Numbered from the stretch's first letter, positions 7,610-16,899 are shown. The stretch is DNA of 64,000 nt from JBMDXB01 sp048594975 (GCA_048594975.1 JBMDXQ010000088.1:1-64000), one strand, 5' to 3'. The notes: generated by a model not told the origin, from the letters alone. Numbers and translations: made by a program.

Positions 7610-9094
7610 TCACGAAATCCGACGCAATGGCGTTCCGACGGTCAGATGCGGCCGTGATACCTCGCGCAGACTATCCAGCCCCGCATCACCCTCCGACAGA
7701 TCCTCCAGGGGGAAATAGCAGGCGATCGGATCCGGCAGCGCAGACTCAATCATGTGCTCGGTGCGGTATGGTACTCTGGCGACGAACGACAGCTTGTCCA
7801 AGATCTCTGAGACCTCCCAGATGTCACGTGGATCGACGCGGACGCCGGCGCGAAACAGATACAGATTTCTGAAGAAGCCGTAATCGTCGTACATGGATTC
7901 GTGGACCAGCTGTTTCTGGCGTTCCTCCTGCCAGAGCCGCGAACCGGGAATCTCGCAGTACCACTGGAGCAACACGCGAACTCCATAGTTGCCCAACAGA
8001 CGCATCGCAAAGCGAATCGTCGTTTCGATCTCGGTGCGAGTTTCCCAGGGAAGGCCGATGATAAAGGAAAAATCGGCTCGTTCACCGATTCCGTGTCGGT
8101 ACAGTGTACGGGCGGCCTCCTCCAGGATCCGACAGGAGGTTCCTTTGCCGGCGCGGCGCAGCCCTTCGTCGTAGCCGCACTCGGCGCCGACGAGGAATCT
8201 ATGGGTCAGATCGGCAATCCCCTCGACGAAACCCTCCGCAAGCAGGTCGGTCGCTCTCGCGTCGTACACCAGTTGCGGCGTCAGGCCACGATGACGGACG
8301 AGATCGACGATGGCCATGGCCCGCCGTGGATTGGTCGAGAATTCGTCGTCGACAATCTGGATGATGGGATACTCCACCCGGTCCAAATGCTCCATCACCA
8401 GAGCGAGACGATCCACGAAGGACTCTGCCGGGATAGCTCGCCAGGAACGTCGGTAAGAAGTACTGCAGAAGGAGCAGTCGAATGCGCATCCGCGCGATGA
8501 CTCTATCGACAGAGTCTTGTAGACGCCGACTGGCAGTTCGCCGTAGTCGGGCACGGGAAACGAGGCCAGTTCGTGCTTGGGAATCAGGGGCGCGAGCGGG
8601 TTGCGAGTGATTCTGTTGTCAGCATCACGCCAGGTGAGGTTCGGCACCTCGCTCAGCGCGTGATTGCTTTCCAAGGCTGCGCAGAGAGCGGGCAGTGCAA
8701 TCTCGGCCTCCCCACGGATTACGAACTGAACCGGAGAGTTGCTCAGGACATATCGATCGAACATCGTGGGATGGATGCCACCCAGCACGATTGGCAAGTC
8801 GTCTCTCACCGCCCTTATCTGATTGATGACATCGCGAGCGGTCGGCCACGCCAAGGTCGTCGCCCCGATGCCCGCCAGCGAGCAGTCCTGAAGATCTGGC
8901 AGAAAGGGCTGAAGGTCCTTCGAGCCGCGGGCAATCAGGTCCGCCACGATGACCTGATGACCGGCACGTCTCAATGTGCGCGCGAGGCTGTAGATCCCGT
9001 AGGGAGGACACTCACGGGCGGCGTCCATGGCAATGGGACAGAGTGTCCCTTGCACATAGTCCATGATGGGTGGAGCGACCAGCAGCACTTTCAT
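7610..9094 (-). CDS. cobalamin-binding radical SAM protein, candidate peptide-modifying enzyme
   Basis: 494 residues. An N-terminal B12-binding-type Rossmann domain (about 1-145; starts MKVLLVAPPIMDYVQG, with GIGATTLAWPTARD and RGEAEIALPAL) is followed by a radical SAM barrel. The barrel carries the CxxxCxxC cluster motif SRGCAFDCSFC (C203, C207, C210) and a typical later segment DFSFIIGLPWET. This is the layout of class-B radical SAM methyltransferases and related BchE-like enzymes, which act on unactivated carbons. A GGAAG lies about seven bases before the ATG. Its neighbour downstream is the repeat-tailed precursor-like gene, which suggests C-methylation or another change on the tail residues; that is inference. 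A stand-alone role in lipid or cofactor chemistry is the alternative. Confidence 0.85.
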   Translation of the reverse strand: MKVLLVAPPIMDYVQGTLCPIAMDAARECPPYGIYSLARTLRRAGHQVIVADLIARGSKDLQPFLPDLQDCSLAGIGATTLAWPTARDVINQIRAVRDDLPIVLGGIHPTMFDRYVLSNSPVQFVIRGEAEIALPALCAALESNHALSEVPNLTWRDADNRITRNPLAPLIPKHELASFPVPDYGELPVGVYKTLSIESSRGCAFDCSFCSTSYRRSWRAIPAESFVDRLALVMEHLDRVEYPIIQIVDDEFSTNPRRAMAIVDLVRHRGLTPQLVYDARATDLLAEGFVEGIADLTHRFLVGAECGYDEGLRRAGKGTSCRILEEAARTLYRHGIGERADFSFIIGLPWETRTEIETTIRFAMRLLGNYGVRVLLQWYCEIPGSRLWQEERQKQLVHESMYDDYGFFRNLYLFRAGVRVDPRDIWEVSEILDKLSFVARVPYRTEHMIESALPDPIACYFPLEDLSEGDAGLDSLREVSRPHLTVGTPLRRIS

Positions 9095-10201
9095 GGTTCA
9101 CTTCCGTCCAGGAAAGAGACAGGGTGATCCACCCACGGGTTGCTCCGCAGCTGTCGAGAAGCACTCTTACGTTGACGGCAGAACGGTGAGGGCGCGTCTC
9201 GTCTTCAACTCCCGCTGGAAAACCGTCACCACCGGGAATGGAGCGCCGGACGTGCAAGATACGCGCCTCACAGCAGGCGCGGCAGTACACCGGCGACGTC
9301 GGCTGCAGAACGCAGAATGCAAGCGGCGAGAGTTCCTGCGGGCTATCGCAGTCGTAGTCACAGGCTACGATCGGATCCGGAGTCCGCGGCCGTTCCGTCG
9401 TCACGCGGTCTCGTCACGTCACACGGACAGCAGGCGGGATGGTGACCGTCCGCTCGGCCTTGCGGGAAGGAACACCCGTTCAGGCGCCGGGTACAGGTCC
9501 AGCGGAAGGTCCTCACAATCCGGTGCCGGCGGCCGTCCATGTTCTCAACGTGAACCGGAGTCCGCACGACGCGCGCGCCGTCGCGATAGGCGAGGTGCGG
9601 TCCACTCTGGAGGTTTTCTCGGGACTCGAGTGCACAACAGCCTCTCGAGTGCCTTTTACTTTCGAAACTGACCAGGTAGTGGCACCATCTGAAAACATCG
9701 TCGCAGGCGCGCACACGCGGGTTGCTGACGAAGAGCCGGCAGGCTGCCGCCGGATTATCGACGTCGGGATCTCTGTCGAGGGAACGCGGCACGCCGCGTT
9801 CGAGCCATCACCATCCCATCTGTTCCTCCCAGTAACTCCATAGGCAGGCACCGGTGCACTTGGAGTCGGTGCCGCAACGTCAGCACCTCGAATCTGTAGG
9901 GCGGAGCGTGAACGGACCGAATTATTCGCCGTGAGCAGCAGATGTGGGTTCGTCTGCTTCACGGTTGAGCTGTGATGCAGAATTTGTGACGCCAACTCAC
10001 TTGGAGAAGACGTGTCAGATGTGTTCGCGCGACCGATACGTCACCCGGATGCGTCGGTGCCTTGGGCGGTTTCGCGAACGAACCCGCCTTCGATCCGCTC
10101 CGCACCGATCCACGGTTTCAGGCGCTTCGAGTACGAACCGGCCTCAGCGATGAAAGCAACGCCCGGTTCGCTGCGACCCGGCCGCCTGCTCGCTCCCCGC
10201 G
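9095..10201. other. 1.1-kb gap, mostly unassigned, with a gene remnant at its right end
   Basis: No frame here looks convincingly coding on both composition and length. A 130-codon minus-strand frame from 9404 overlaps the start of the radical SAM gene; its first 50 residues are cysteine-rich (CDYDCDSP..., YCRACCEARI), but it was not called. The right end holds the TPR-type tail remnant at 10071-10205. Confidence 0.4.
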
Positions 10202-10205
10202 CTAG
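10071..10205 (+). pseudogene. orphan C-terminal tail of a TPR/kinase-type protein
   Basis: One frame reads FANEPAFDPLRTDPRFQAL and then runs to a stop. The phrase FDPLRxDPRFxxLL is the typical C-terminus of Acidobacteriota TPR regulators and kinase-TPR proteins; the intact gene at 35357-37258 ends with DPMRADPRFRDLLRRAGI. There is no start codon or upstream domain here, so this is the last piece of a lost gene. It slightly overlaps the stop of the AsmA-like gene. Confidence 0.6.
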
Positions 10206-11833
10206 CCTGGACCGAGCGCTCGCCGAACGTCCAGTCCAAACTCCGGCTTCTCCCTCGGTCCGGAGATTCGGATCGGGAGCTTCGACCTTCCTCCTGGCCG
10301 CCGGAACAGCGGCTGCGCCACTGCCCCGACGACCGCCTTCCACCCACTCGTGGTCTCGGCGAGGCTGGCGTCGAGCAGGAGATGGCCGCGAAAATCGAGC
10401 GCCTCGCGCTTGATGTCGTACGTTCCGGCAATTCGAACGATCGCGCCTGGAACGCCGAAGGAGAGATCCGAGAAGATCAGCGTGCCTGCCCGCAGCGTGA
10501 ACTTCCCGGAGAGGCGCGACACGACGCCAGGGCCGTCGCCGCCGGTCGCGTCGCCCTTCCCGCGCCGACTCAGGGTGTTGATCCTCTCCTGCACGTTCAC
10601 GTGCGAGAACCGCGCCTCATCCAGGCGGAAGTTTCCGGCCAGCTCCAGCCTGTCGATGACACGCACGTCGCCCGCCGGCAGGAGCAACCTCGCCTGCAAA
10701 CGCATGCGTCCGGTCATGAGGGGCTTCGCTGCTTTGACGGCCAACTTCAGCACGTCCTCTATCCGGCCATCGTCGATCGTGACGTCGAGTGAGATCCGTC
10801 GCCCCTTGACATCCTCGGTTCGCACCACGCCGCCACGCGCGACGATCAGCGTCTCGATCACGCGGGCCTCGACGCGCTCGAGCCACGTATCGCCGTTGGT
10901 GCCATCGACAATGGCCTGAAAGCGGGTCCGGAGGTGTACTGGTTGTCCCGCGATATCGATGGAAAAATCCGGCGTGTCGGTTTCCCCCTTCACCTCGATC
11001 CGCTCGAGCACCCCTGAGTAAGCCCCTCGCGATGTCAGCGTGCCGGCGAGGCCCTTGATCGTGTCGAGATTCGCCGCCTGGAAGGTGTATTCGCCGCGGA
11101 GCGGCGTCTGCCGCGGTTCCTCTGCTTGCCATGGACCAAACGTGCCGTGGGTCCTGATTACTCCCCGAGGCGTTGGATTGGTCAACACGGCCTCGAACGG
11201 CGCGCCGTCGCCGTCACTGAGACGGCGCAGTACCAGATCGTGAATCTCGAATTCCCGTGGGAGCTTACCCTGGTCTCGAGGCACGATTTCGAGCCATGCC
11301 GTCCGGGAGACGATCTGATCGATGACGAGCTGCGGGTAGCTCGCTCGAGATGCGGGCGCTGCCGTCACCGCACCAGGCGTTGCGGCATCTCGAGTAGGTT
11401 CACCGTCGGACGTGTGAATTCCACCAGGCGGAATGCTAATCTCCAGACGCTCCAGCTCGACGGTTCGCAGATGTAGCGGCGACCTCATCAGGCCCCAGAG
11501 GCCTGCGCTGGCCGAGTACGACCCGATTCGAATCAGCGGAGGGACGTCGGTGCGGCCGTTGTGACGCAGGCTCAGGCCCGTGCCGCGTATCTCAGGACGT
11601 GGAAAGACCGAGATCTGCAGGGACTCGAGATCGACGTCGCTTCGGAATCGTTCATTCAAGGCCGCGATCGCCCGATCGCGGACGTGAGGCGTAATTCGTG
11701 TCGCGAGCGACAGAAGGAGCGTTGCACAAATCAGGACGACCGTGAACGCAACCAGAAGAAACCGGCGACGACGTCCGATCACCGTACGCACGACCAGACG
11801 TCCAGGGCTGTCATTCCGTGAGTTCAGGTTCAT
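10202..11833 (-). CDS. AsmA-like protein
   Basis: 543 residues from the ATG at 11833 (MNLNSRNDSPGRLVVRT); an upstream in-frame start at 11899 would add 22 residues that do not look natural. One N-terminal membrane helix (about 22-46, RFLLVAFTVVLICATLLLSL) is followed by a long beta-rich periplasmic region typical of the AsmA/TamB superfamily (RITPHVRDRAIAALNERF; GTGLSLRH; later repeats of short amphipathic strands). These proteins form bridge-like channels that carry phospholipid between inner and outer membrane. It is divergent from a cardiolipin-synthase-like gene, which fits a membrane-lipid theme. Specific function not known. Confidence 0.75.
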   Translation of the reverse strand: MNLNSRNDSPGRLVVRTVIGRRRRFLLVAFTVVLICATLLLSLATRITPHVRDRAIAALNERFRSDVDLESLQISVFPRPEIRGTGLSLRHNGRTDVPPLIRIGSYSASAGLWGLMRSPLHLRTVELERLEISIPPGGIHTSDGEPTRDAATPGAVTAAPASRASYPQLVIDQIVSRTAWLEIVPRDQGKLPREFEIHDLVLRRLSDGDGAPFEAVLTNPTPRGVIRTHGTFGPWQAEEPRQTPLRGEYTFQAANLDTIKGLAGTLTSRGAYSGVLERIEVKGETDTPDFSIDIAGQPVHLRTRFQAIVDGTNGDTWLERVEARVIETLIVARGGVVRTEDVKGRRISLDVTIDDGRIEDVLKLAVKAAKPLMTGRMRLQARLLLPAGDVRVIDRLELAGNFRLDEARFSHVNVQERINTLSRRGKGDATGGDGPGVVSRLSGKFTLRAGTLIFSDLSFGVPGAIVRIAGTYDIKREALDFRGHLLLDASLAETTSGWKAVVGAVAQPLFRRPGGRSKLPIRISGPREKPEFGLDVRRALGPG

Positions 11834-12072
11834 GCTTCGTGCCAGACATGTCGCGGTTTCCTTCACACGGCGCTGTTCATGCAAACAGCTGAGTGTCATG
11901 GGTCCCAGCTCAGCACGCGAACGCCTCTTTCCCCTCCAAGATCATGGTTACTGACGTGCGCCGGCGACGATCGCGGCTGCGACCCAGGAGCCGTCCCAGG
12001 CGTCGTCGCGGGGCGACTCGACCTGGTTGGCACCATTCGGTCAGAGACGCGAGGTCGCGCACGCCCAAGGGC

Positions 12073-13413
12073 GTGCTGACGTTCTGGACACGCGCCCGGC
12101 GTCTCCTCTGGTCATGGTGGCCCTGGGCGATCGTGAGTATCTGGGCGATCGGGGACGCGCGCTGGGGCTGGGCCGTCGGTGCCGGCGCGATGGCAATCGT
12201 GAGCTACCTGATCGCACCGGCCGCCGTGCCCCCTCGATTTGGGCTGGATCACGAGCTCCCAGTCGACTCTCCCGAATTCGTGGCCACCGTCGCGGGTGCG
12301 AGCGGGAGCCCGTTTCTGAAGGGCAATACCCTCCAGCTGCTCAACAACGGCGAGGCCTTCTATCCGCCGATGCTCGAAGCGATCGAGGGCGCCGAAGCCT
12401 CCATCACGATCGAGGCTTACATCTACTGGGCTGGCGACATCGGACGTGTGTTCGCCAAGGCGCTTGCCGAACGAGCGACGTCCGGGTGCGCCGTAAAGAT
12501 CCTGTTGGACGCGATTGGCTCGTCGAGCATCGGTGCCGAGATTCTCGATCTCCTGGAAGCCGGCGGCTGTCAGGTCGCCTGGTACAACCCGATTCGTTGG
12601 TACACGCTGGGCCGGTTCAACAATCGCACGCATCGAAAATCGCTGATCGTCGATGGCCGGGTTGCGTTCACAGGCGGAGCGGGCATTGCCGACCACTGGC
12701 AGGGCAACGCGCGCGGACCCGACGAATGGCGGGACATGCAGATTCGCCTCGAAGGTCCGGCGGTCGTCCCGCTGCAGGCAGGATTTGCGCACAACTGGCA
12801 GCAGACCACGGGTGAACTTCTCTCAGGCGACGCCTTCTACCCGGCGATTGTCAGCAGCGGCCCCCTGGCGGTGCAGACGCTGCTCAGTTCGCCGGAAACC
12901 GGGGCGTCCCACGTCCGGACGATGTACTACTTGTCCATCGTCTGTGCTCGCGAATCGATCTACATCGCGAACCCGTACTTCGTGCCCGATCCGGTCGCGA
13001 TCGAGACGTTGATTGAGGCGAAGCGTCGCGGCGTGGACGTGCGCATCATGGTGTCCGGCATCCGCAACGACAACTGGCTCGCCCGGCACAACAGCGTTCG
13101 CCTCTTCGGAAGACTGCTGGCGGCGGGTATCGAGATTCAGGAATTCAACCGCACGATGCTGCATCACAAGACGATGGTCGTCGACCGGCGATGGGTGACG
13201 GTCGGCACGGCGAACTTCGACAATCGATCGTTCGCACACAACGAAGAGAGCAACGTCTGCGTTTTCGATCGCCGACTCGCCGGGCAACTCCACGACATTT
13301 TTCTGGACGACCTCATGGGGTCCGAGCGCGTGACCGTTGACGCATGGCGCACACGGGGTGCGTGGGCGCGGGCACAGGAATTCGTCGCGTCGTTCTTGCA
13401 GGAACAGGCGTGA
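12073..13413 (+). CDS. cardiolipin synthase-like phospholipase D family protein
   Basis: 446 residues from the GTG at 12073, which puts two hydrophobic segments (LLWSWWPWAIVSIWAIG and WAVGAGAMAIVSYLIA) at the N-terminus; the frame stays open upstream but is arginine-rich there. Two HKD motifs are complete: HRKSLIVDG with GG further on, and HHKTMVVDRRWVTVGTANFDNRS. Between and around them the sequence matches bacterial cardiolipin synthases (SITIEAYIYWAGDIGRVFAKAL, EWRDMQIRLEGP). The likely reaction joins two phosphatidylglycerols, or a related transfer, at the inner membrane. Phosphatidyltransferase versus phospholipase activity cannot be separated from sequence. Confidence 0.88.
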   Translation: MLTFWTRARRLLWSWWPWAIVSIWAIGDARWGWAVGAGAMAIVSYLIAPAAVPPRFGLDHELPVDSPEFVATVAGASGSPFLKGNTLQLLNNGEAFYPPMLEAIEGAEASITIEAYIYWAGDIGRVFAKALAERATSGCAVKILLDAIGSSSIGAEILDLLEAGGCQVAWYNPIRWYTLGRFNNRTHRKSLIVDGRVAFTGGAGIADHWQGNARGPDEWRDMQIRLEGPAVVPLQAGFAHNWQQTTGELLSGDAFYPAIVSSGPLAVQTLLSSPETGASHVRTMYYLSIVCARESIYIANPYFVPDPVAIETLIEAKRRGVDVRIMVSGIRNDNWLARHNSVRLFGRLLAAGIEIQEFNRTMLHHKTMVVDRRWVTVGTANFDNRSFAHNEESNVCVFDRRLAGQLHDIFLDDLMGSERVTVDAWRTRGAWARAQEFVASFLQEQA

Positions 13414-13746
13414 GGGTTTCCGGATGATCCCCGGTCTCCGAGCAGATGCCCGACAGGCTGGAGGGGCTCGACACGGTCGCAGATGACCTTGACGACCATC
13501 CTCATCGCAGGAGGAGGCGAATAGTAAACCGTGCAGGAATTTGAATCGCTCACGCAGCTAGACGAGGCAGCGTCGAAAGCTGCCCAGACTGGTGAGCCAA
13601 TACAGGCACTGGAGGCCGAACCGCTGTTTGCGGTCTCGAGTACTTAGTCGGAGCCCGGGTCCGCCGGACTCCGACCCGAGTTGCCACCCTTTCCGCAACC
13701 TCGGCAGCAATCCCGATTCGCACTCATCCACACGGTCGAGATGTCG
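13414..13746. other. gap with a possible 38-residue ORF and a hairpin
   Basis: A GTG at 13531 opens a 38-residue frame (MQEFESLTQLDEAASKAAQTG...) ending with TAG at 13645-13647; GAGGAGG lies 13 bases before it, a long spacing. A 7-bp hairpin, GTCGGAG (13647-13653) with CTCCGAC (13669-13675), starts at that stop codon. It could be a tiny gene with a terminator, but evidence is thin. Nothing else is seen. Confidence 0.3.
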
Positions 13747-14142
13747 CTACTTCTTCGCGGGCGTCGCTTTCTTCGTCACGCGCACGGAGGCAGCGTGTTT
13801 GGTGCCGCCCATGTCGTGATACCGGACCGCTACGGTGTCGCCCTCGCTCACGAAATCGGTGATCTGCGTCGCCTTGTTCTCGGCCTTCATCGCCTCGGTC
13901 TTGTGGGTCGCGCCGGTGGCCGTCACCTTTGTCTCACTGTCTACGGTGAACGTCTCGTCGCCGGTCTTTGTGGTGATCGTCAGCGCGGTCGGGCTGACGG
14001 TCTTGACGGATCCGGTGGCGCTCAGCGTCTTGCTGGCGCTGCTCGTCGTCTGTCCCTTGCCCTTCTCCTGGCCCGCCTGGCCGAGCGCCGGAGCGGCGAT
14101 CAACAGAAAGGCGCCGACTAGTACCCCTAACAGTCGTGTCAT
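13747..14142 (-). CDS. small exported protein, DUF5666-like
   Basis: 131 residues. A signal peptide (MTRLLGVLVGAFLLIAAPALG) is followed by a Lys/Thr/Ser-rich linker and a small beta domain with the pattern ATGSVKTVSPTALTITTKTG ... FTVDSETKVTATG ... VSEGDTVAVRYHDMGG, like DUF5666 OB-fold-type domains. It ends in a lysine-rich tail (KKATPAKK). Likely periplasmic; function unknown. It stands alone between the cardiolipin-synthase-like gene (convergent) and the carbonic anhydrase gene, which is on the same strand and upstream. Confidence 0.65.
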   Translation of the reverse strand: MTRLLGVLVGAFLLIAAPALGQAGQEKGKGQTTSSASKTLSATGSVKTVSPTALTITTKTGDETFTVDSETKVTATGATHKTEAMKAENKATQITDFVSEGDTVAVRYHDMGGTKHAASVRVTKKATPAKK

Positions 14143-14616
14143 ACCAACCTCCCTGGTCCTATGCTGCTACCCCGCGCGGTGAAGCCCCGCGGTTCGGCGG
14201 GTGGCAGCCGGGCCGAATGTGAGGCACCGATTGTGTCGCGGAGCGGGTCGTAAAGAAAGCACCTACCCCGCTGATTCGCTGCGCCCTAGATGAGCAGCTC
14301 CGTATCATCGGTCCTCCTTCAACGGAGAATGCTCATTCTACGCGCGTGGCGGATTAAGGGTGCCGGTCACTGGCCAACCTCGCGGACCTACCCGAAGAGG
14401 TAAGCCAACCCCCGTGCTCATCCGCCAAGCCGAACGGTGTCCGGATCTTGCTCGAAAGCAAAGCACCTCATGATAATCGGCGTGATGCTGACGGTCGTTG
14501 GCTTGCCGGGCGGACAAAGGCGCCGGAGCCCAGGAAACGACACAGAGGCCTGTGGCAGCTGTGCAACACGCGCCGCGCAGGGCCGAATGCCCGGGCGCGG
14601 CGCGTGACCTCTCCTT
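14143..14616. other. gap downstream of the carbonic anhydrase gene
   Basis: Apart from the GC-rich hairpin at 14567-14606, nothing is recognised in this stretch. Confidence 0.4.
14567..14606 (-). terminator. GC-rich terminator-like hairpin after the carbonic anhydrase gene
   Basis: CACGCGCCGCGC (14567-14578) pairs perfectly with GCGCGGCGCGTG (14595-14606); the loop contains a second short stem, GGGC/GCCC. It begins 10 bases past the stop of the carbonic anhydrase gene on the minus strand. No U-tract follows, so it is a strong hairpin of the kind that stops or stabilises transcripts rather than a textbook intrinsic terminator. Confidence 0.55.
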
Positions 14617-15228
14617 TCAACCGATCCTCGTGCTGGGTGCGGTCTCGCTGGCGGCGCGCCCCGCCGCCGTGGCGGCCGGCACTTCCACGAGCCGGCCCGT
14701 GGTCACGTCGAACACGTGGCCGTAGATGGCAATCGTCGGCGGCACCAGCGGATGCGTCCGGATCCGCGTCACGTCGTCGACGACGCTCTGCGCCTGATTC
14801 GAGATCGTCAGCCAATCGATGTACTCGCCGGCGCGCGAGCCCGGCCCGGTGCCGACGTCAACCCAGCCCCCGTCGGTGAGCCGGGCCGTGTCGAGGCTGC
14901 GCGCGAGCAGCCCGCGAATGACGTCGTTGGTGAAGTACTCCATGCCGCAGTTCGTGTGGTGGATCACGAACCACTCCCGCGTACCGAGGAGCTTGTACGA
15001 GATCACCAGCGATCTGATGGCGTCATCGCTGGCGCGGCCGCCGGCGTTGCGGATGACGTGCGCGTCTCCTTCCGCGAGTCCCGCGAACTTCGCCGGATCG
15101 AGCCGCGCGTCCATGCAGGTCAGGATCGCGAATGCGCGTCCCGGCGGCATCGGCAGGGATGCCTTGCTTCCAAACGTGTCGGCGTAGCGTTCGTTCGCAT
15201 CGAGCACCTCGTGCAGTACCTTGCTCAT
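14617..15228 (-). CDS. beta-class carbonic anhydrase
   Basis: 203 residues. Zinc ligands and the catalytic dyad are all visible: C38-x-D40-x-R42 in ILTCMDARLD, and H91-x-x-C94 in HHTNCGM. Together these define the beta class, and the short length without the long N-terminal arm matches the small Rv1284-like branch. It interconverts CO2 and bicarbonate in the cytoplasm. There is no signal peptide. The gene stands alone on the minus strand with a strong hairpin just after the stop. Confidence 0.93.
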   Translation of the reverse strand: MSKVLHEVLDANERYADTFGSKASLPMPPGRAFAILTCMDARLDPAKFAGLAEGDAHVIRNAGGRASDDAIRSLVISYKLLGTREWFVIHHTNCGMEYFTNDVIRGLLARSLDTARLTDGGWVDVGTGPGSRAGEYIDWLTISNQAQSVVDDVTRIRTHPLVPPTIAIYGHVFDVTTGRLVEVPAATAAGRAASETAPSTRIG

Positions 15229-15654
15229 GGCGTCTCTCCTCCTGTGAACGGTTCCGGACTCGGATGGCCCTGCTGCAGCGCGCGTCGCGGCGGAATGGCG
15301 ACACGCGACAGAAGGTGCGTGAGTTCGGATCAGGGTTGCGCCGGCTCTCCGGCGGCGCGATGACGGGGAATCTCCTGCGAGCGAACCTGGGATCGCAGGA
15401 GACTAACTACAGATGCAGCGGCGACAGGTCGTGACCGCAGCGCGGCGCGCCGACGGAGTTGTCGGGCGCGCTTCCGAGACGTGAGCGGGGTGCGGTGTCA
15501 CGGCAGACGATGCTATCACACGGCAAAACTCAGCCGTGGTCCCGCGCACCGCGATCGGCGTGGGTGACGATGAGAGCCCTCATTGACTTCGATCGCATCG
15601 GGTGGGATAACCGGAGCTCGACACTCGAAGACACTCGAAAGAAGAGGAGATCGA
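15229..15654. other. gap, nothing recognised
   Basis: Divergent region between the carbonic anhydrase and sialidase-like genes. It should hold both promoters, but no clear -35/-10 pair could be picked. The last bases (GAAGAGGAG, about 15640-15650) form the ribosome site of the sialidase-like gene. Confidence 0.4.
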
Positions 15655-16899
15655 ATGCGCGTGGCAGTGCTCCTGACCGCCGTTTCGTGCTTACTGGCGT
15701 CGAGCCAGAGGCGCGCCGATCGCACGTTCTTCACCTCCGAGCTCATCTTCCCGCTGGAACACTGGCACAGCCACGCGTCCATGGTCGTGGAACTCCCGTC
15801 GGGCGAGCTCCTGACCTGCTGGTTTCACGGCTCCGGCGAACGGACCGCCGACGACGTGGTCGTGCGCGGCGCGCGTTTGAAGCCTGGCGCGAGAGAGTGG
15901 AGCGCGCCGTTCCTGATGGCTGATACGCCGGGATACCCGGACACGAACGCGACGATGTTCATCGATCCGCGGAGGCGTCTCTGGCTGCTCTGGCCGACGA
16001 TCCTGGCGAACGAATGGCACACCGCGCTGCTGAAGTACACGATCGCATCGGACTACTCAAGGGACGGCGCGCCACGGTGGGAGAGGAGCGCGGTCCTGCA
16101 CGTCACTCCAGGCGACGACTTCGCCCGCGCCGTGATCGCCGACGCCGATCGGGTGCTTGCGTCGGGTGCGCTCGATCCGCAGCTCGTGGCGTACCTCGAG
16201 CGTCGCAAGAAGGATGCAGCCGACAAGCTCACGCGTCGTCTGGGGTGGATGACGCGCGCCCATCCGTACGTACTCGACGGGAAGCGCGTGATCGTGCCGC
16301 TGTATTCGGATGGCTTCGACTTCTCGCTGATGGCGATCTCGGACGATTGGGGAGCCACGTGGAAGGCGAGCGCGCCGCTCGTCGGCCCCGGGAACGTCCA
16401 GCCGTCGCTCGCGCGCCGGAAGGATGGCACGCTGGTGGCCTACATGCGCGACAACGGGCCCGCTCCGAAACGGCTGATGGTGAGCCGATCGGGCGACGGC
16501 GGGGAGACGTGGACGCCCGTGGAGGACACCGATCTGCCAAATCCGGGGTCGGGTGCCGAGGTGATCGTGCTCGCGAGCGGCGCGTGGGCGCTCGTCTACA
16601 ACGACCTGGAACGGGATCGCTACAGCCTCGCGGTCTCGTTGTCCGAAGACGAAGGGCGGACGTGGCGCTGGACCCGGCACATCGAACGCGACGCAGATCC
16701 TTCCGATCCGCAGCAGCGCGGCCAGTACCACTACCCCTCGATCGTCCAGGCGGCCGACGGCACGTTACACGTGACCTACAGCTACTTCATTCCGCCCGCC
16801 CGTGCGCAGAAAGACGGGGAAGGACGCCTCCTCCGGAAGTCGATCAAGCACGCGCACTTCAACGAGGCCTGGATCCGGGAGGGTGCGGCGCGCAGGTGA
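15655..16899 (+). CDS. exported sialidase-like protein with Asp-box repeats
   Basis: 414 residues. GAGGAG lies just before the ATG; the frame is open further upstream, but this start gives a short signal peptide (MRVAVLLTAVSCLLASSQ). Asp-box motifs (S-x-D-x-G-x-T-W) occur three times: SDDWGATW, SGDGGETW and SEDEGRTW. This marks a six-blade sialidase-type propeller (BNR; exo-alpha-sialidase superfamily). Other family features are the early arginine region and PNPGSGAEVIVLASGAWALVYND. Related proteins cleave terminal sialic acids or act on other glycans; many Acidobacteriota members have unknown substrates. Probably periplasmic or extracellular. Confidence 0.82.
   Translation: MRVAVLLTAVSCLLASSQRRADRTFFTSELIFPLEHWHSHASMVVELPSGELLTCWFHGSGERTADDVVVRGARLKPGAREWSAPFLMADTPGYPDTNATMFIDPRRRLWLLWPTILANEWHTALLKYTIASDYSRDGAPRWERSAVLHVTPGDDFARAVIADADRVLASGALDPQLVAYLERRKKDAADKLTRRLGWMTRAHPYVLDGKRVIVPLYSDGFDFSLMAISDDWGATWKASAPLVGPGNVQPSLARRKDGTLVAYMRDNGPAPKRLMVSRSGDGGETWTPVEDTDLPNPGSGAEVIVLASGAWALVYNDLERDRYSLAVSLSEDEGRTWRWTRHIERDADPSDPQQRGQYHYPSIVQAADGTLHVTYSYFIPPARAQKDGEGRLLRKSIKHAHFNEAWIREGAARR

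Noticed and set aside
9439..9843. 134-codon + strand frame in the 9.1-10.2 kb gap
   Set aside because: Neither this nor the opposing minus-strand frames show a fold, ribosome site or recognisable motif; left unassigned.
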